A stretch of DNA of 64,000 bases from Mactra quadrangularis (lineage: Eukaryota; Mollusca; Bivalvia; Venerida; Mactridae). Below, piece after piece: positions 22,301 to 30,725 of this stretch (its first letter is position 1; each line of letters starts with the position of its first letter). The notes beneath the pieces were generated by a model. That model was not told the origin of the DNA and made no database searches. It saw nothing but the letters and a program-made list of their open reading frames with translations. The position numbers were made by a program, and so were the translations under genes. The stretch spans positions 16,678,001-16,742,000 of the forward strand of contig CM046304.1 of assembly GCA_025267735.1 (NCBI GenBank), written 5' to 3'.

Positions 22301-25300
22301 CCAAAGCTCGAATGTAATTATTAGTTATTATTACACAGGGATTAGTTTTTTAAATATATTAAAGCATACAATATGAGGGTCAATTACACAGTGGCCGAGA
22401 GTACGATGTAAATCGATTGTTTTTTTTAAATATGTTACGTGCCCAAGTGTAGAATAGGCAATAATTATTAGATGCAAATATGAAAGGTCAGATTGGGGGT
22501 CAAACTTGGCGCACAATATATTATATCAGTAAAAATTTTACTATTGTACAGCAATTTGCATTAAAATTGACATTATTAGAACAGCATTTACTGGTTCCAA
22601 AATGTTTCTATTTTATTTTTGAGAGTTTTAGAAAAGTTAATATTTAAGCTGAAATGTGTGAACAAGCCGCTTTAATATGTTCTGATTTTATCACATCTTA
22701 ACATGTACTATATGTTTTTATATTACAAAATGGACTTGATACTTTATACTCTGATATTTATCACAAACATTTGGCCTTCAACATAATGATAATAAAAACA
22801 CATTTGAATATCATGCATAGGGCTTCATGTCACAAGTAAGCCGTGGCCATGGCGTAGTGGTTAGCTTGTCTGACTTCGAATCCGGAGATCGCAGGTTCGA
22901 GCCCGGTCGCGGTAGGTCATACCCTTTACATGAGTTGTCGGCCTCTTGATAGGGTAAGTTAGTACTGGTGATAGAAAAGTGTCCAGGAAACCTATAGTAG
23001 GAAGAGCTGGCCATCGTATATATAAATACCTAACTCATGCATAGGGTATGACCTACAGCAACAAGGTGTTTCAAATCCCACTAGGGGCACTGCTAATTTC
23101 CTTGAGCAAGAAATTTATCAGTGATTGTTTCACTCCACCAAGGTGTAAATGGGTACCTGTGAGGGTGGTATAATTCCGTTGCGCAAATTGGTCAACTGCA
23201 CTAATAAGTGGAGTAAAAAGACTCCCCAGGATAGATAGATCTATACTAGTAGCCCAATGACCAGAGGTAATAGCCGTAAAGTCGGTGAACATGCGCAAGC
23301 ATGAAACTCAGACTATAAAATGCTATAGACTATAAAAATATCACACTAAAATACTTCAGAATTTGTTTTATTTCTTTTTTTTTACTAGATTTAACGCTAT
23401 GTCAACACAATTTAGGTCATATTACGGTGTTCAGTACTCACCTACCCTTCCACAAGGCCCGAAACTTCTCCATATTATCTAATCAATGGAGGAAAATTGA
23501 CATTATTGTCTAATTTTCATGGAAGGGTATAACCTCCCCGGGTGGGATTCGAACCCGCACCCTATCAGGCACAAGATTCCGAATCCCGGCGCGCTACCAA
23601 CTTTGCTATCGACCCGGGTTGTGTTTTAAATTTGCCTGATGTAAAACTGTTGCCCTTTTTGAGCATATGTTCAAGCAAGCTACACAACAGTGTAAGTACA
23701 GAATAGAAATCAAACATACTGACCTGCAGCAATAGCACCTATCATTGGACATAAAGTTAGTTGAATTGGATAATTCCAGGCACCCATAATTAGAACCACA
23801 CCAAATGGTTCTCTACGAATATAAGCTTTATCCATTATGTTGATAATGCCCTTAGCAACCTGAAAATTAAACATTTAATACATATAAACACAATCTGATT
23901 AAAACCCTATCTAAAATTCTCCACTCTGTCAAAAAATAGAAATTAAGATGCTATTAATAGTGTTTTGTCTAGATGTATGCTATGCATTGATTAGTTAATG
24001 CAAAGGTCATCTCGACGTGACCTTCAGTGAATATTCTTCAGAAAAAGCCAAGAAGGTAAAAAAATGGACATGGGGCATATGAGAGTTAATGTTTTGAAGT
24101 AACTATTTTTTGCATAGGAAGGAGAAAAAAGGGCAGGGTGTAGCACCCTGTTATTCTGCTCAGTCAGTAGCTCACAAGTCTACTGATCAAGGGGTCGTAT
24201 GTTTGATGCATACTTTAGTGGAGCTTGGTCATGAAATAACTTTCTATGGCCATTCTCTCTCCTACCACTGATTCTAAATCATGAAGGGCAGTAGTCAGTC
24301 ACTGACAGAAGTATGCTCCCTAGTAGTTGGTTAACAGTTAAATCCAGAGATTTAGCTTTCCAGGAGGAGTGAGTAGGTTGACTGACCACCGTTATATGAC
24401 CAATACAATGTGTTACTACTATACAGCGTTAAACCAAAAAAAAAAAAGGATAATCACATAATATACAGTGTAACATACCTTCTCCGGTTCAACCCAGGAT
24501 GCTAGATTGTTTAAACAAGAGATCAAATCATTTCTAGCAAAGTCTACCTCCATTACACAAGATTCAAATCTACTCTGAAAGTATTCAATTAATAAATAAA
24601 AATAATAATATATATATTAAATAAAAATGTTAATATATAAAAAGTATATAATACACAAACAATATGTTTGAAATATATATTTCATTTGAAGACAGAATAA
24701 GGTTGGATACTGCTAAGAACAAACTGGTACAATACTGGTACCCCAGGCCTCTTTAACACCAGGGGAAAGATTGGCCAGGGGGAAAAATAGACTGCTACAC
24801 CAGTAGGGGACTAATAAACAATACAAAATACTATGATTCTTATTGAAATATGTTAACAGTGGCTGTAAAAAAAGGAGGGCCATTGTACCACTCACAATTT
24901 AAGTTACTGGACCGACAGCAATTTTGATGGACTTGGTCTTCAGTCCACTGGCTAATTTCGAAAACTGTCAACATAACTGGTCATGAATAGGTTTGTTGTT
25001 ATTTTTATATGATGTTCTTCAACCAGTAAAGTAAGAAAAAACTTAATTCTTTCATGCTTTATGGTGAAATGTCACGTTATTTGATGAAAATATACGATGA
25101 AAATATAAGTTTTATATTATGAGAAAATATAACCCTATATTTTCATCGTTCATGACGTCATGTTAAAAGATAAATGATGTCATATTTGAATAGAATTGAC
25201 GTCACATTATTATTTGTGTCTAACAAAACACAAAACAATAGCGGACATGAAAGAAACAGAATATTCGTCCACTTGGTGTAAGATCTTTTTTATTTCAACT

Positions 25301-28300
25301 CCTGAACTCAGAAAATTACATTTTCACTTGTGGCTATGCCACTTGTGAAAATATGTTTTCTGAGCTAACTCAGTGAAATAAAATTCAATCTTACACAAAG
25401 TTGATGAATATCCTCTATGTCTCACACTAACCTTATTTAAGTCAGTTTTTAAAGCATCTATAAATTTGTCTCTGTTTTCATCTATCATCTTTAACATTGA
25501 CATAAGTTGACCACGCCTCCATTCTATATTCTTACTTTTACCTGTCTTAAATACATTCCTCATACCAGCTACAAGCTGTAAATAAACAATTATAATCATG
25601 TTAAATAAATCTTTAAAAAAAACTTACAAAAAAAAAATTACTACAAATGTACAATAAAGCACAGGCAGCTTAAAAGCACAAGCAGGCAGCATGAAAGAGT
25701 CCCATTAAAAAAGTTTTTTTTCTCAAATTCACAAATAGCTTAGTGTCTTCAGTTTTCTAGATTGCCTTGAGGTTTTGAACGAGTTGAGAGATTTTTGGAA
25801 GAACTTTGAGATAATTTTGTGCTGCTTAGACTGCACTAGGTCTGATAAAAATTGGTTACCTAAAAATGTCATTTAACTTGTCTTTTTCATCTAAATTTGT
25901 TGCTCTGGTCATCCTTTTTGCCGTGTTAGGAACCATATAGGTCATGTGATTCCCCACACTGCACAGAGGGGGGGGGGAATGGCCTAGAACGTCACAATAG
26001 GTGAAGAACAAAAATGTCATAAAAAGTGGCTAGTAAAGTATTGCAAGCTAGAACTATATACATGCACACACGCACCCCCTCCCCACACACATACAATATA
26101 TGCATATAATATGGGTGTCACAGTTAACTAATATACTGGCTATTCTTACAGTTTTAACAAATTTTTTTCCTGAACTGGATTTTGTAAGTATCTGCCATAC
26201 TGATTGTTATTATCAGAATATAAAATTTAAATATTTGAATTAATGTTGAAATATGTTGAAAACTTGAAATAATCTTATTGTGCTTTAAAATATGGAAAAT
26301 TTCATCAAATGAGAGAATATTTCTCTTGAAAAGACTGGTTCAAAACATGCTTTTTTCTTTTTCTAACATATAATTCATTTTAAACAAGCAATTAAAATAT
26401 TTGGATGAGAGATCAATTGAAAATAAACTTATTCCTTTAATGAATGCAATGCACATGCATTAATTCACGCTTCACATGACTACTGAAAAACTGATACATA
26501 TAATTATATTGCAATACAAGTTTTGCATATTGCAATATATTGAAATACAGTTTTACCACATTGTAACACCCACTATATATACTAGTAGAGTAGTAGTTTC
26601 AAGGGAAGAGGGATTATTTTATGCCAGCAGTCTGTGGTTACAAGTTGCTGCCATACCAGAGCCAGCAAAATTTTAATATTGTTTTCTTGTCTGTTCTTGA
26701 CAATTGGTAAAGTCACTTGTCCGTATGAACATTATAGAATAAAATTATTGAAAAATCTGCTTGTCTAAATTTTTGCTTGGGGACAACACAGACAATACGG
26801 ACATTTGATTTCGCCAGCCCTTCATACACATGTAAAGTGAATGTATATTTTCTGAATACTGTCAATCATAGAAAATACCTTGAAGCAGGTGATCCTTACA
26901 AAAATATCTCAGATAAATTTCTTGTTAATAGTAACTAGCAGTGCCCATGGTAAGATTTCAACCTGAGACATTCTAAATGCCTAATACCTTGTCCAACTTC
27001 AGGACCACTGCTTCAACATTACAGTATAACTGATTCATTTAGCATGTAAAATAGAAATTTTCCTTTTATCAAGACAGTCCCGATTGTTTCATGAAGCCAA
27101 GGCATGTAAAATATATCTTGGGAAAACCCTAATCATAATATTGACTATTACTACATGTATAAACCCAGGTCGATAGCGCGGTTGGTAGCGCGCCGGGAAT
27201 TGGAATCTCGTGCCCGAGGGGGTGCGGGTTCGAATCCCACCCTGGGAGGTTATACCCTTCCATGAAAATTTGACAATAATGTTGATTTTCTTCCATTGAT
27301 TAGATAATATGGAGAAGTTTCTGGCCTTGTGGAAGGGTAGGTGAGTACTGGTTATAGACAATGGTCCAGGAAAGCTAGGTTAGGTGCTCTGGACTCCGTA
27401 AAATGACCTAAATTGTGTTGACACGGCGTTAACTCCAATAAATAAATAAATACTACATGTATATTGTTGAAATAGAACCACTTATACAAAAAAGTTTTGC
27501 TATTAAGACCAGCAAAATCGATGGTCGTAATAGCGGAACTGTCTTGTTATTGAGACCCCTTTGTTCACAAATTAAGCATTTGGGTCTTAATAATTGCCAA
27601 AATCGCATAATTTTGAAATAACAAAAGTGGTCTAAACAGCGGAACTTTACTGTATCTTCAACATTTGACAAAGCAGGGATGTAAGAATACATAAAAGATT
27701 TTAAACCAAACAAATGTGGAGTGTCATTCAAGATAACAATCAACTTTAATCATATTTACTATCAGATATAAGTGTTCAACGGTGTATGCATTACTTGATT
27801 AAGTGACAAAGATGCAACAAAATTCATTATATTATCAGTGCTTGAAACTGACAACTGTTTATTAGTAAGATAACAGTCAGTAGCACATACATTAAGCCTG
27901 ATGATTTAAATATTTGCTGAAATATTTCTGTACTCAGAATAGATAATCAATAATAATAATATGTATGTATGATATTGATAAATATCTGATTTAAATTATA
28001 AATACTCAATTATCTGTACATAATAAATCAACTTTAATATTATCATTAAAATAAATGTATAATTAAGTACCTAGAGGTTCAGAAATTTGTTTATCAGTTG
28101 ATTCCTAAGACTTACAGCTAAAAATAAGTTTAGTATGATGTATCATAATTAGTTGATAGTCGACAACAGACTTTATTAGAATAAGTAGCAGAACAAGTAA
28201 AGACATTTGCCCTGAAGCACAGACTGTGGGTATGAAAGAGTTCCCCCCCCCCAAAGAAAAAGATTTTTTTTACATACCATTATCAGAGACTTATAATGTC

Positions 28301-29834
28301 TCGGCTATTATCATATACACACTTTTTGGGGGAGACTATTTCATGCCAACAGCCTGTTGCCTTAAGGACTGAACAGTTTACTCTAAACCACCACAGAAAG
28401 AGCTTTCTGTAAAACAAAATGCTCTCAAACTTTGGGATTGACAAGCAAGCAAGATGTTATAAAATAAGGCTGAGGCCCCTTATTTGGCACACTTCTATGG
28501 TTTTCTCCAGTTACTGTGTCCCTCACTGAGTTATTCCGAAAGGGACTTGTCCCTGATAGCACCTCACAAGCCAAACAGTTCACATCTACTACTGACTTTG
28601 TGGTGATAAATCATAAAGTAGCTGACACCAGTGGTTTTTTTCACTCATAGGGGAAAGGTGGCGGGGCCCTTTTACAGGGGAAAATAGCGACAAAAATGAA
28701 AATAGGGGAATTTTTTCAATATTCATGTTTCTTTCTTTTTGATGTACATTAAGGACCCTAGTATATATAGGGTCAGTGTTTAATTTCACTCTTAGGGGAA
28801 AGGTGGCGGGCCCTTTTTGAGGGGAGAATAGTGAAATTAGGGGGGGGGGGGGAAATTTCCTTTATTTTCAATACTTGAGATAACATGGATCCCTTAACAT
28901 AGTTACATAAATCCTGTCTACCTATGTATAGCTATTATACCCCTGCTACACACACCCCCTCCTTAATAGAATACGTCCTCCAATTCTTGGAGCCTGATTG
29001 TCTGTGGGACTATCAAAGGGTGCAATCAAACAATTACAAGTGGGTTATTTACGTTGAGGGCCAAATGTAACGCAATAAAAATCCATGGTCCAAACTGAGA
29101 TTCAAACCCATGACCTCTCGAGTCGTAAGCGGACACTCTACCATGTCGCCATAAAAGCTAGCTTTGGAGGCAAGGTAGTACAAGTACCGTATTATACCCC
29201 TGCTACAGGTATACTTGCAGCCAAACATTTTTCTAGTCCATCATGGACTAGTTCTGGCTTCAAAAACTTTATAAGCCGCTTTTTTAACATTTTTATTTTC
29301 ATCAGATGCGGCATTACCCGTATAAAAACACGGGTTCGCTGAAGACCTTAAGCTAATCAAGGACAAGTGGGATGGAGATATTTACTTGTCCACAGACACA
29401 TATGCAGGAGTCGGACAAGTCAGGCATAGGAATACTACATCCCTTGTTATATTCAATGTTAAAAAACAATAAAGATGTATTTCGGGTGGTTTTTTTATTT
29501 AATTGGAAATAGATTAGAAAATATTTTGATAAGTTGACAACAGTCAACATTTTCCAAATCATGCAAATGTTAAATATTATTTTATGATAATTCTACGTCG
29601 TAAAATTTCATTGTAATATATTAATTATCGATGTCGATGAGAATTTCGCTTTAATTCAGGGAAACCCAGTGGCTGTGTATTTCTATACAGTATTGTACAT
29701 GGACCCGGTCACGAAAGAGACGAAGTCCGAAACAAATCTCCGTTCTATGTTGTTTTAATAATTATTAATAAAAGTCATTCCTCTAAATCAAGTTCACTAA
29801 AAATACAAAATATTACCTTTGAGTAATCCGCCAT
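4291..29834 (-). CDS. ALDH3: Class 3 aldehyde dehydrogenase (fatty aldehyde dehydrogenase type), complete gene with alternative C-terminal exons
   Basis: NAD(P)-dependent oxidation of fatty and other lipid-derived aldehydes to acids, acting at membranes. Twelve common coding exons with GT-AG borders and consistent phase give residues 1-440. Visible motifs: GAWNYP (Asn115), YTGNSMVGK in the nucleotide-binding region, TLELGGKS (Glu210), [12 protein letters not shown] (nucleophile Cys244), the exon 9/10 junction [13 protein letters not shown], and [14 protein letters not shown]. Positions lie within three residues of human ALDH3A2. The start MADYSK is in its own small exon with no upstream extension. 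Two candidate last exons both begin with (I/V)RYPPF, the conserved ALDH3 junction, so the protein is 473 aa (CaaX form) or about 499 aa (tail-anchored form). Human ALDH3A2 is 485 aa and ALDH3B1 is 468 aa. Orthology to 3A2 versus 3B cannot be decided, because the gene may predate that split. Family identity is very sure; use of both ends is inferred. Confidence 0.95.
4339..7636 (-). other. ALDH3 intron before candidate terminal exon
   Basis: Mostly unique-looking AT-rich sequence; one TIR element at 6791-7390. No coding exon recognised. Confidence 0.55.
6791..7390. mobile_element. 600-bp element with 20-bp terminal inverted repeats
   Basis: GAACCCCATTGTATCGATCT at the left end is perfectly inverted at the right (ends ..CAATGGGGTTC). 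Short open frames inside do not match any protein that I recognise. Superfamily not assigned. Confidence 0.75.
7637..7769 (-). CDS. ALDH3: ALDH3 alternative penultimate or last exon b: transmembrane tail anchor
   Basis: Acceptor ATTTCACAG; same phase as exon a. Encodes [20 protein letters not shown], then KKLKSG and the hydrophobic run [18 protein letters not shown]. The basic patch followed by a C-terminal hydrophobic stretch is the layout of the human ALDH3A2 tail anchor (endoplasmic reticulum or peroxisome). It ends at AAG|GTAATA in phase 0. If the donor is not used, the frame stops after VII at 7625. It is mutually exclusive with exon a, because exon a carries a stop. Confidence 0.87.
8221..8286. 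repeat. Hairpin GTTCAGCACAAAACGGTCAT
   Basis: A 23-base arm is inverted with near identity around an 18-base loop; same family as 12036-12103. Confidence 0.8.
9197..9264. repeat. Imperfect hairpin 1 of a pair
   Basis: GGTTG..TGCAAGACTGTAGT pairs with ACTACAGTCTTGCA..CAACC around a loop of about 28 bases. The layout resembles a pre-miRNA or a tiny foldback element. Confidence 0.7.
9532..9602. repeat. Imperfect hairpin 2 of a pair
   Basis: Paralogue of 9197-9264: GAGGGTTG..AGCAAGACTG pairs with CAGTCTTGC..ACAACTCTC. The stems are conserved while the loops differ. Confidence 0.7.
9897..10082. mobile_element. MITE, TACAGTAAAGTT family
   Basis: TACAGTAAAGTTT at the left and AAACTTTACTGTA at the right; TA flanks, 186 bp. 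Related copies at 27486 and 50174. Confidence 0.75.
11136..11238 (-). CDS. ALDH3: ALDH3 alternative last exon a: prenylation (CaaX) tail
   Basis: Acceptor TGCTTACAG; 33 residues and TAA, beginning [20 protein letters not shown] and ending [13 protein letters not shown] aligns with the junction just after the catalytic domain of all ALDH3 proteins, and phase 2 matches exon 12. The terminal CVLS is a canonical CaaX box; Ser at the last position favours farnesyl transferase. Mammalian ALDH3B1 and ALDH3B2 are membrane-bound by prenylation of such a box. The stop falls exactly after the box, which argues for function. No clear AATAAA follows; a weak ATTAAA is at 10616-10621. Confidence 0.88.
11239..13007 (-). 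other. ALDH3 intron before CaaX exon
   Basis: Contains a SINE C copy, a hairpin at 12036-12103 (family of 8221) and a SINE A 3' half at 12125-12275; the rest is AT-rich and unassigned. Confidence 0.6.
11375..11580 (-). repeat. SINE family C copy
   Basis: The minus strand begins GCCACGGCTGTGGCGTAGTG-type tRNA head with B box and continues into 'ggtcacggtaggtcataccc', shared with 22823-23034. Confidence 0.75.
13008..13137 (-). CDS. ALDH3: ALDH3 exon 12, last common exon
   Basis: 130 nt: [42 protein letters not shown] plus two bases of Ser. Contains the conserved ALDH3 block [20 protein letters not shown]. The donor AACAG|GTCAAG is followed by an in-frame stop seven codons on, so intron retention would give a third, soluble-looking tail (VNRSSIKLY). 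Confidence 0.94.
13138..14120 (-). other. ALDH3 intron 11, repeat-filled
   Basis: SINE E head at 13200-13305 (shared with 29088-29190); a dispersed repeat at 13375-13790 that recurs at about 56040-56380 and partly at 23940-24050; and SINE B at 13835-14095, minus strand. Little unique sequence is left. Confidence 0.65.
13835..14095 (-). repeat. SINE family B copy
   Basis: Minus strand: tRNA-like head (GGTTCGAATCCC-type B box), body with 'atggagaagtttctggc', and tail toward 13835. Ends about 25 bases from the exon 11 donor. Confidence 0.8.
14121..14233 (-). CDS. ALDH3: ALDH3 exon 11
   Basis: 113 nt: [37 protein letters not shown], plus one base of Val. Only GCTG|GTGGTT keeps the phase with exon 12, so the donor departs from the usual GTRAGT. 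A SINE B copy lies just downstream of it. Slightly lower certainty for the exact donor than for the exon. Confidence 0.9.
14290..14741. mobile_element. Palindromic element, GCGCGTTGCCTAACGA family, copy 1
   Basis: GGCGCGTTGCCTAACGATTT at the left; the right end reads TTAGGCAACGCGCCC. Arms of about 100 bases rich in 'tcgctatgtatcgctatga', with a unique centre including CAGTCAAACATAAAAACAAA. Two full relatives at 34276 and 37645. Confidence 0.85.
15168..15238 (-). CDS. ALDH3: ALDH3 exon 10
   Basis: 71 nt: [20 protein letters not shown] then ILD plus two bases of Gly. Donor GG|GTAAAA. Confidence 0.93.
15341..15887. mobile_element. TTAA-flanked foldback element, copy 1
   Basis: The left end 'ttaaaggaattgaaaggcaa' and right end 'ttgcctgtatatctcttt' are inverted repeats; a better-preserved copy at 51181-51563 has TTAA at both ends. 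Confidence 0.65.
16391..16520 (-). CDS. ALDH3: ALDH3 exon 9
   Basis: 130 nt from [20 protein letters not shown] to [15 protein letters not shown], with donor GAG|GTAATA. The final Glu335 is the conserved residue before IFGP that contacts the nicotinamide ribose in this family. Confidence 0.94.
16521..17267 (-). other. ALDH3 intron 8 with degenerate SINE A
   Basis: Degenerate SINE A on the plus strand at about 16765-16995 (head 'agcttagtaggtagagcaca'). Otherwise AT-rich and unassigned. Confidence 0.6.
17268..17371 (-). CDS. ALDH3: ALDH3 exon 8
   Basis: 104 nt from [18 protein letters not shown] to [10 protein letters not shown], ending in phase 2 (CA|GTATGT, Gln completed by exon 9). Matches the ALDH3 '[22 protein letters not shown]' region. 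Confidence 0.93.
17372..18825 (-). other. ALDH3 intron 7, unassigned part
   Basis: I see no repeat family or coding signal that I can name here. 'tcccaaga...ccgaactgtgtcc' and a NotI-like GCGGCCGC make it slightly GC-richer around 17400-18150. Confidence 0.4.
18826..19141 (+). repeat. SINE family A copy
   Basis: Head 'ggctaagtaagttggatgca', B box GGTTTGATACC, body with 'gttaacagctaaattcagag', tail 'gttaaacccaacaaca'. Ends about ten bases from exon 7's donor. Confidence 0.8.
19152..19278 (-). CDS. ALDH3: ALDH3 exon 7, with catalytic cysteine
   Basis: 127 nt encoding [20 protein letters not shown] then [17 protein letters not shown]. Cys244 in GQTCIAPDY is the nucleophile (human ALDH3A2 Cys241). 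A SINE A copy ends about ten bases below the donor. Confidence 0.96.
20139..20302 (-). CDS. ALDH3: ALDH3 exon 6, with general-base Glu motif
   Basis: 164 nt from [17 protein letters not shown] through [11 protein letters not shown] to [12 protein letters not shown]. Glu210 in LELGGK is the conserved general base. The donor AAAAG|GTTTGT splits Ser 2+1 with exon 7. Confidence 0.95.
20310..20635. repeat. Minisatellite, ~30-bp unit with TCAAGGTCA
   Basis: About ten units of 'catagaaacaaggtcaaggt' followed by 'cacagtacaaa'. At least five units keep exact TCAAGGTCA, the extended half-site of NR5A/ERR-type nuclear receptors. Located in the ALDH3 intron between exons 5 and 6. Confidence 0.9.
20776..20861 (-). 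CDS. ALDH3: ALDH3 exon 5
   Basis: 86 nt; completes Gly, then [20 protein letters not shown] to PKYFDS, with donor AGC|GTAAGT. KPSE is the conserved lysine-containing cofactor-binding motif of ALDHs. Confidence 0.94.
21065..21385 (-). repeat. SINE family A copy
   Basis: Tail 'gagtttaacactgtagcaac' at the left, head with 'cctactgaataagctgggcg' at the right; full-length minus-strand copy. Confidence 0.78.
21465..21953. mobile_element. MITE (TACAGTATAACCTCTG) carrying a nested SINE A
   Basis: TIR-like ends TACAGTATAACCTCT and AGAGGTTGTACTGTA. A SINE A copy occupies 21490-21803 and is flanked by AACCTYTGCAGAACCTC duplications (21473-21489 and 21804-21820). A copy without the SINE is at 40539-40701. 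Confidence 0.82.
21490..21803 (+). repeat. SINE family A, best-preserved copy
   Basis: Head CTAGCTCATTAGGTAGCATG with A box, B box GGTTCGATTCCC, body, and tail CGGCATTAAACCCAACAAAC; 17-bp target duplications with one mismatch. Best reference copy for the family in this window. Confidence 0.88.
22823..23034 (+). repeat. SINE family C copy with target duplication
   Basis: tRNA-like head GCCGTGGCCATGGCGTAGTG, B box GGTTCGAGCCC, then 'gcggtaggtcatacccttta'. Flanked by TCATGCATAGGG at 22811-22822 and 23035-23046. Confidence 0.85.
23050..23310 (+). repeat. SINE family D copy
   Basis: B box-like 'gtttcaaatcccac', 'actgctaatttccttgagca', and 'aaatgggtacctgtgagggt'; related minus-strand copies at 37140-37625, 46060-46240 and 26870-27010. 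Confidence 0.7.
23375..23625 (-). repeat. SINE family B copy
   Basis: From 'agatttaacgctatgtcaac' to the head 'ctatcgacccgggttg'; well preserved. Confidence 0.85.
23724..23859 (-). CDS. ALDH3: ALDH3 exon 4, with catalytic Asn motif GAWNYP
   Basis: 136 nt, ending in phase 1 at GCAG|GTCAGT. Encodes [20 protein letters not shown] followed by [11 protein letters not shown] and PMIGAIAAG. Asn115 of GAWNYP is the conserved ALDH residue that stabilises the thiohemiacetal intermediate. Confidence 0.95.
24155..24450 (+). repeat. SINE family A copy
   Basis: From 'tcagtcagtagctcacaagt' to 'cagcgttaaacc' followed by an A-run. The B box is damaged by a deletion. Confidence 0.78.
24479..24574 (-). CDS. 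ALDH3: ALDH3 exon 3
   Basis: 32 codons, phase 0/0, from [12 protein letters not shown] to ASWVEPEK, with donor GAGAAG|GTATGT. This is the helix before the NAD-binding domain; human ALDH3A2 has the equivalent 'EIDFMLENLPEWVTAKP'. Confidence 0.92.
25015..25412. mobile_element. Dispersed element with terminal hairpin, copy 1
   Basis: Shares 'catgctttatggtgaaatg' and the terminal foldback 25259-25412 with 56785-57147. The foldback arms pair 'ggtgtaag...cacttgtggc' with 'gccacttgtg...cttacac'. It lies in the ALDH3 intron beside exon 2's donor. Confidence 0.7.
25432..25575 (-). CDS. ALDH3: ALDH3 exon 2
   Basis: 48 codons, phase 0 at both ends; acceptor TTTATTTACAG, donor AAG|GTTAGT. Encodes the N-terminal helical region ([19 protein letters not shown]... 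ending ALKTDLNK), matching the ALDH3 pattern of a leading helix followed by a '(A/T)DL(C/N)K' end. An inverted-repeat element ends about 20 bases beyond the donor. Confidence 0.93.
27165..27450 (+). repeat. SINE family B, full-length copy
   Basis: Head CAGGTCGATAGCGCGGTTGG, B box GGTTCGAATCCC, body 'gataatatggagaagtttct', tail 'cggcgttaactccaataaat'. Best copy of the family here. Confidence 0.88.
27486..27653. mobile_element. MITE, AGTAAAGTTCCGC family
   Basis: The right end GCGGAACTTTACTGTA is intact; the left end is degenerate. Internal 'attaagcatttgggtcttaa' is shared with 50174-50325. Confidence 0.68.
29088..29190 (-). repeat. SINE family E head
   Basis: The minus strand reads TTTATGGCGACATGGTAGAG, then GGGTTTGAATCTCAG; the same segment is at 13200-13305 on the plus strand. 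Confidence 0.65.
29817..29834 (-). CDS. ALDH3: ALDH3 exon 1, start codon exon (MADYSK)
   Basis: ATG at 29834-29832 encodes six residues, then donor AAG|GTAATA. It joins in phase 0 to exon 2 (LVAGMRNVF). The exon is tiny, but the start is supported because exon 2's open frame upstream of its acceptor is intronic in character. A non-coding leader probably extends above 29834. No TATA box was recognised. An upstream coding exon remains possible. Confidence 0.72.
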
Positions 29835-30104
29835 TGTTATTTTGAATTGTTAAAGAATATCTGATCTTAAAAAGGAAAAAACACTTCGCGACTGACTAGA
29901 CTGTCTAGAGTCTAAAGAGTGCAATATCTAGAACGTTAGAGACGGTCTAAAATACTGACGCAGAGACTGACACTACACACGAAGAAGGAAATTACTGACG
30001 GGTCTATTGACATAAAAGATAAAGATGGATTATCAGACCATGACTGATTATACACCGAGTATTGTATATATATAGGTGTTAATACGATACTGTCGGGTTT
30101 TTAT
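29835..30104 (-). promoter_or_regulatory. Likely ALDH3 5' leader and promoter region
   Basis: Placed only because it precedes the start codon. No TATA box or initiator could be named with confidence; one CG-containing stretch, 'cacttcgcgactgactagac', is near 29880. Confidence 0.3.
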
Positions 30105-30248
30105 GTAAATACCACAGGAGCTTGACATTTAATATCATACTACGAAAAATCCCCTCTTTCATATAATAAAAACACACAGGAGCTTGACATTTAATATCAT
30201 ACTATTTTCGTAGTATGATATTAAATGTCAAGCTCCTGTGGTAAATAC
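30105..30248. mobile_element. hAT-like palindromic MITE with 8-bp target duplication
   Basis: GTAAATAC at 30105-30112 and 30241-30248 flanks an element starting CACAGGAGCTTGACATTTAA and ending in its inverse. A third copy of the arm (30175-30204) inside forms a tight hairpin with the right arm. It sits about 280 bases upstream of the ALDH3 start. Confidence 0.87.
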
Positions 30249-30509
30249 AATACTGACCAAAAGATTGGAGACATTTCACTTGGCAACCCTACTACATAGG
30301 TTTAAATAAAAATTTGAATACCATTTATTTTGAAATGCTTTTTGGCTTAGCTTTTTTTGTTATGGTTCTCATTAAAGTTGAGACTACTAATGTCTCTAAA
30401 CATCTATGTATAGAATAAATTGGACTTGGGTTTGGAGGCTTTAGATGCTGAACCTATTAATTGTGATGTATTCACCAAATTTGTTTTCATTTTAACACTG
30501 ACCTTATAT

Positions 30510-30725
30510 TTATTATTTATTGGTGTTAACGCTGTGTCAACACAATTTAGGTCATTTTACGGTGTCCAGCGCACCTAACCTAGCTTTCCTGGACCCTTGT
30601 CTATAACCAGTACTCACCTACCCTTCCACAAGGCCAGAAACTTCTCCATATTATCTAATCAAAGGAGGAAATTATTATGAATTATAAATCCGGCGCGTTA
30701 CCAACTGTGCTATCGACCCGGGATC
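30510..30725 (-). repeat. SINE family B copy, deleted in head
   Basis: 'tggtgttaacgctgtgtcaa' to 'ccaactgtgctatcgacccg', lacking the B-box part. Confidence 0.78.

Larger units (their letters stand above)
25576..29816 (-). other. ALDH3 intron 1
   Basis: Holds degenerate SINE D (26870-27010), SINE B (27165-27450), a MITE (27486-27653), a duplicated G-rich block (28634-28715 and 28780-28860), and SINE E (29088-29190). The first 1.2 kb is AT-rich and unassigned. Confidence 0.6.

Noticed and set aside
22842..22920. tRNA gene
   Set aside because: A and B boxes are clear, but the anticodon arm and acceptor stem do not fold, and the same head starts a SINE family. The same applies to 21500, 27165, 2012 and 3313.
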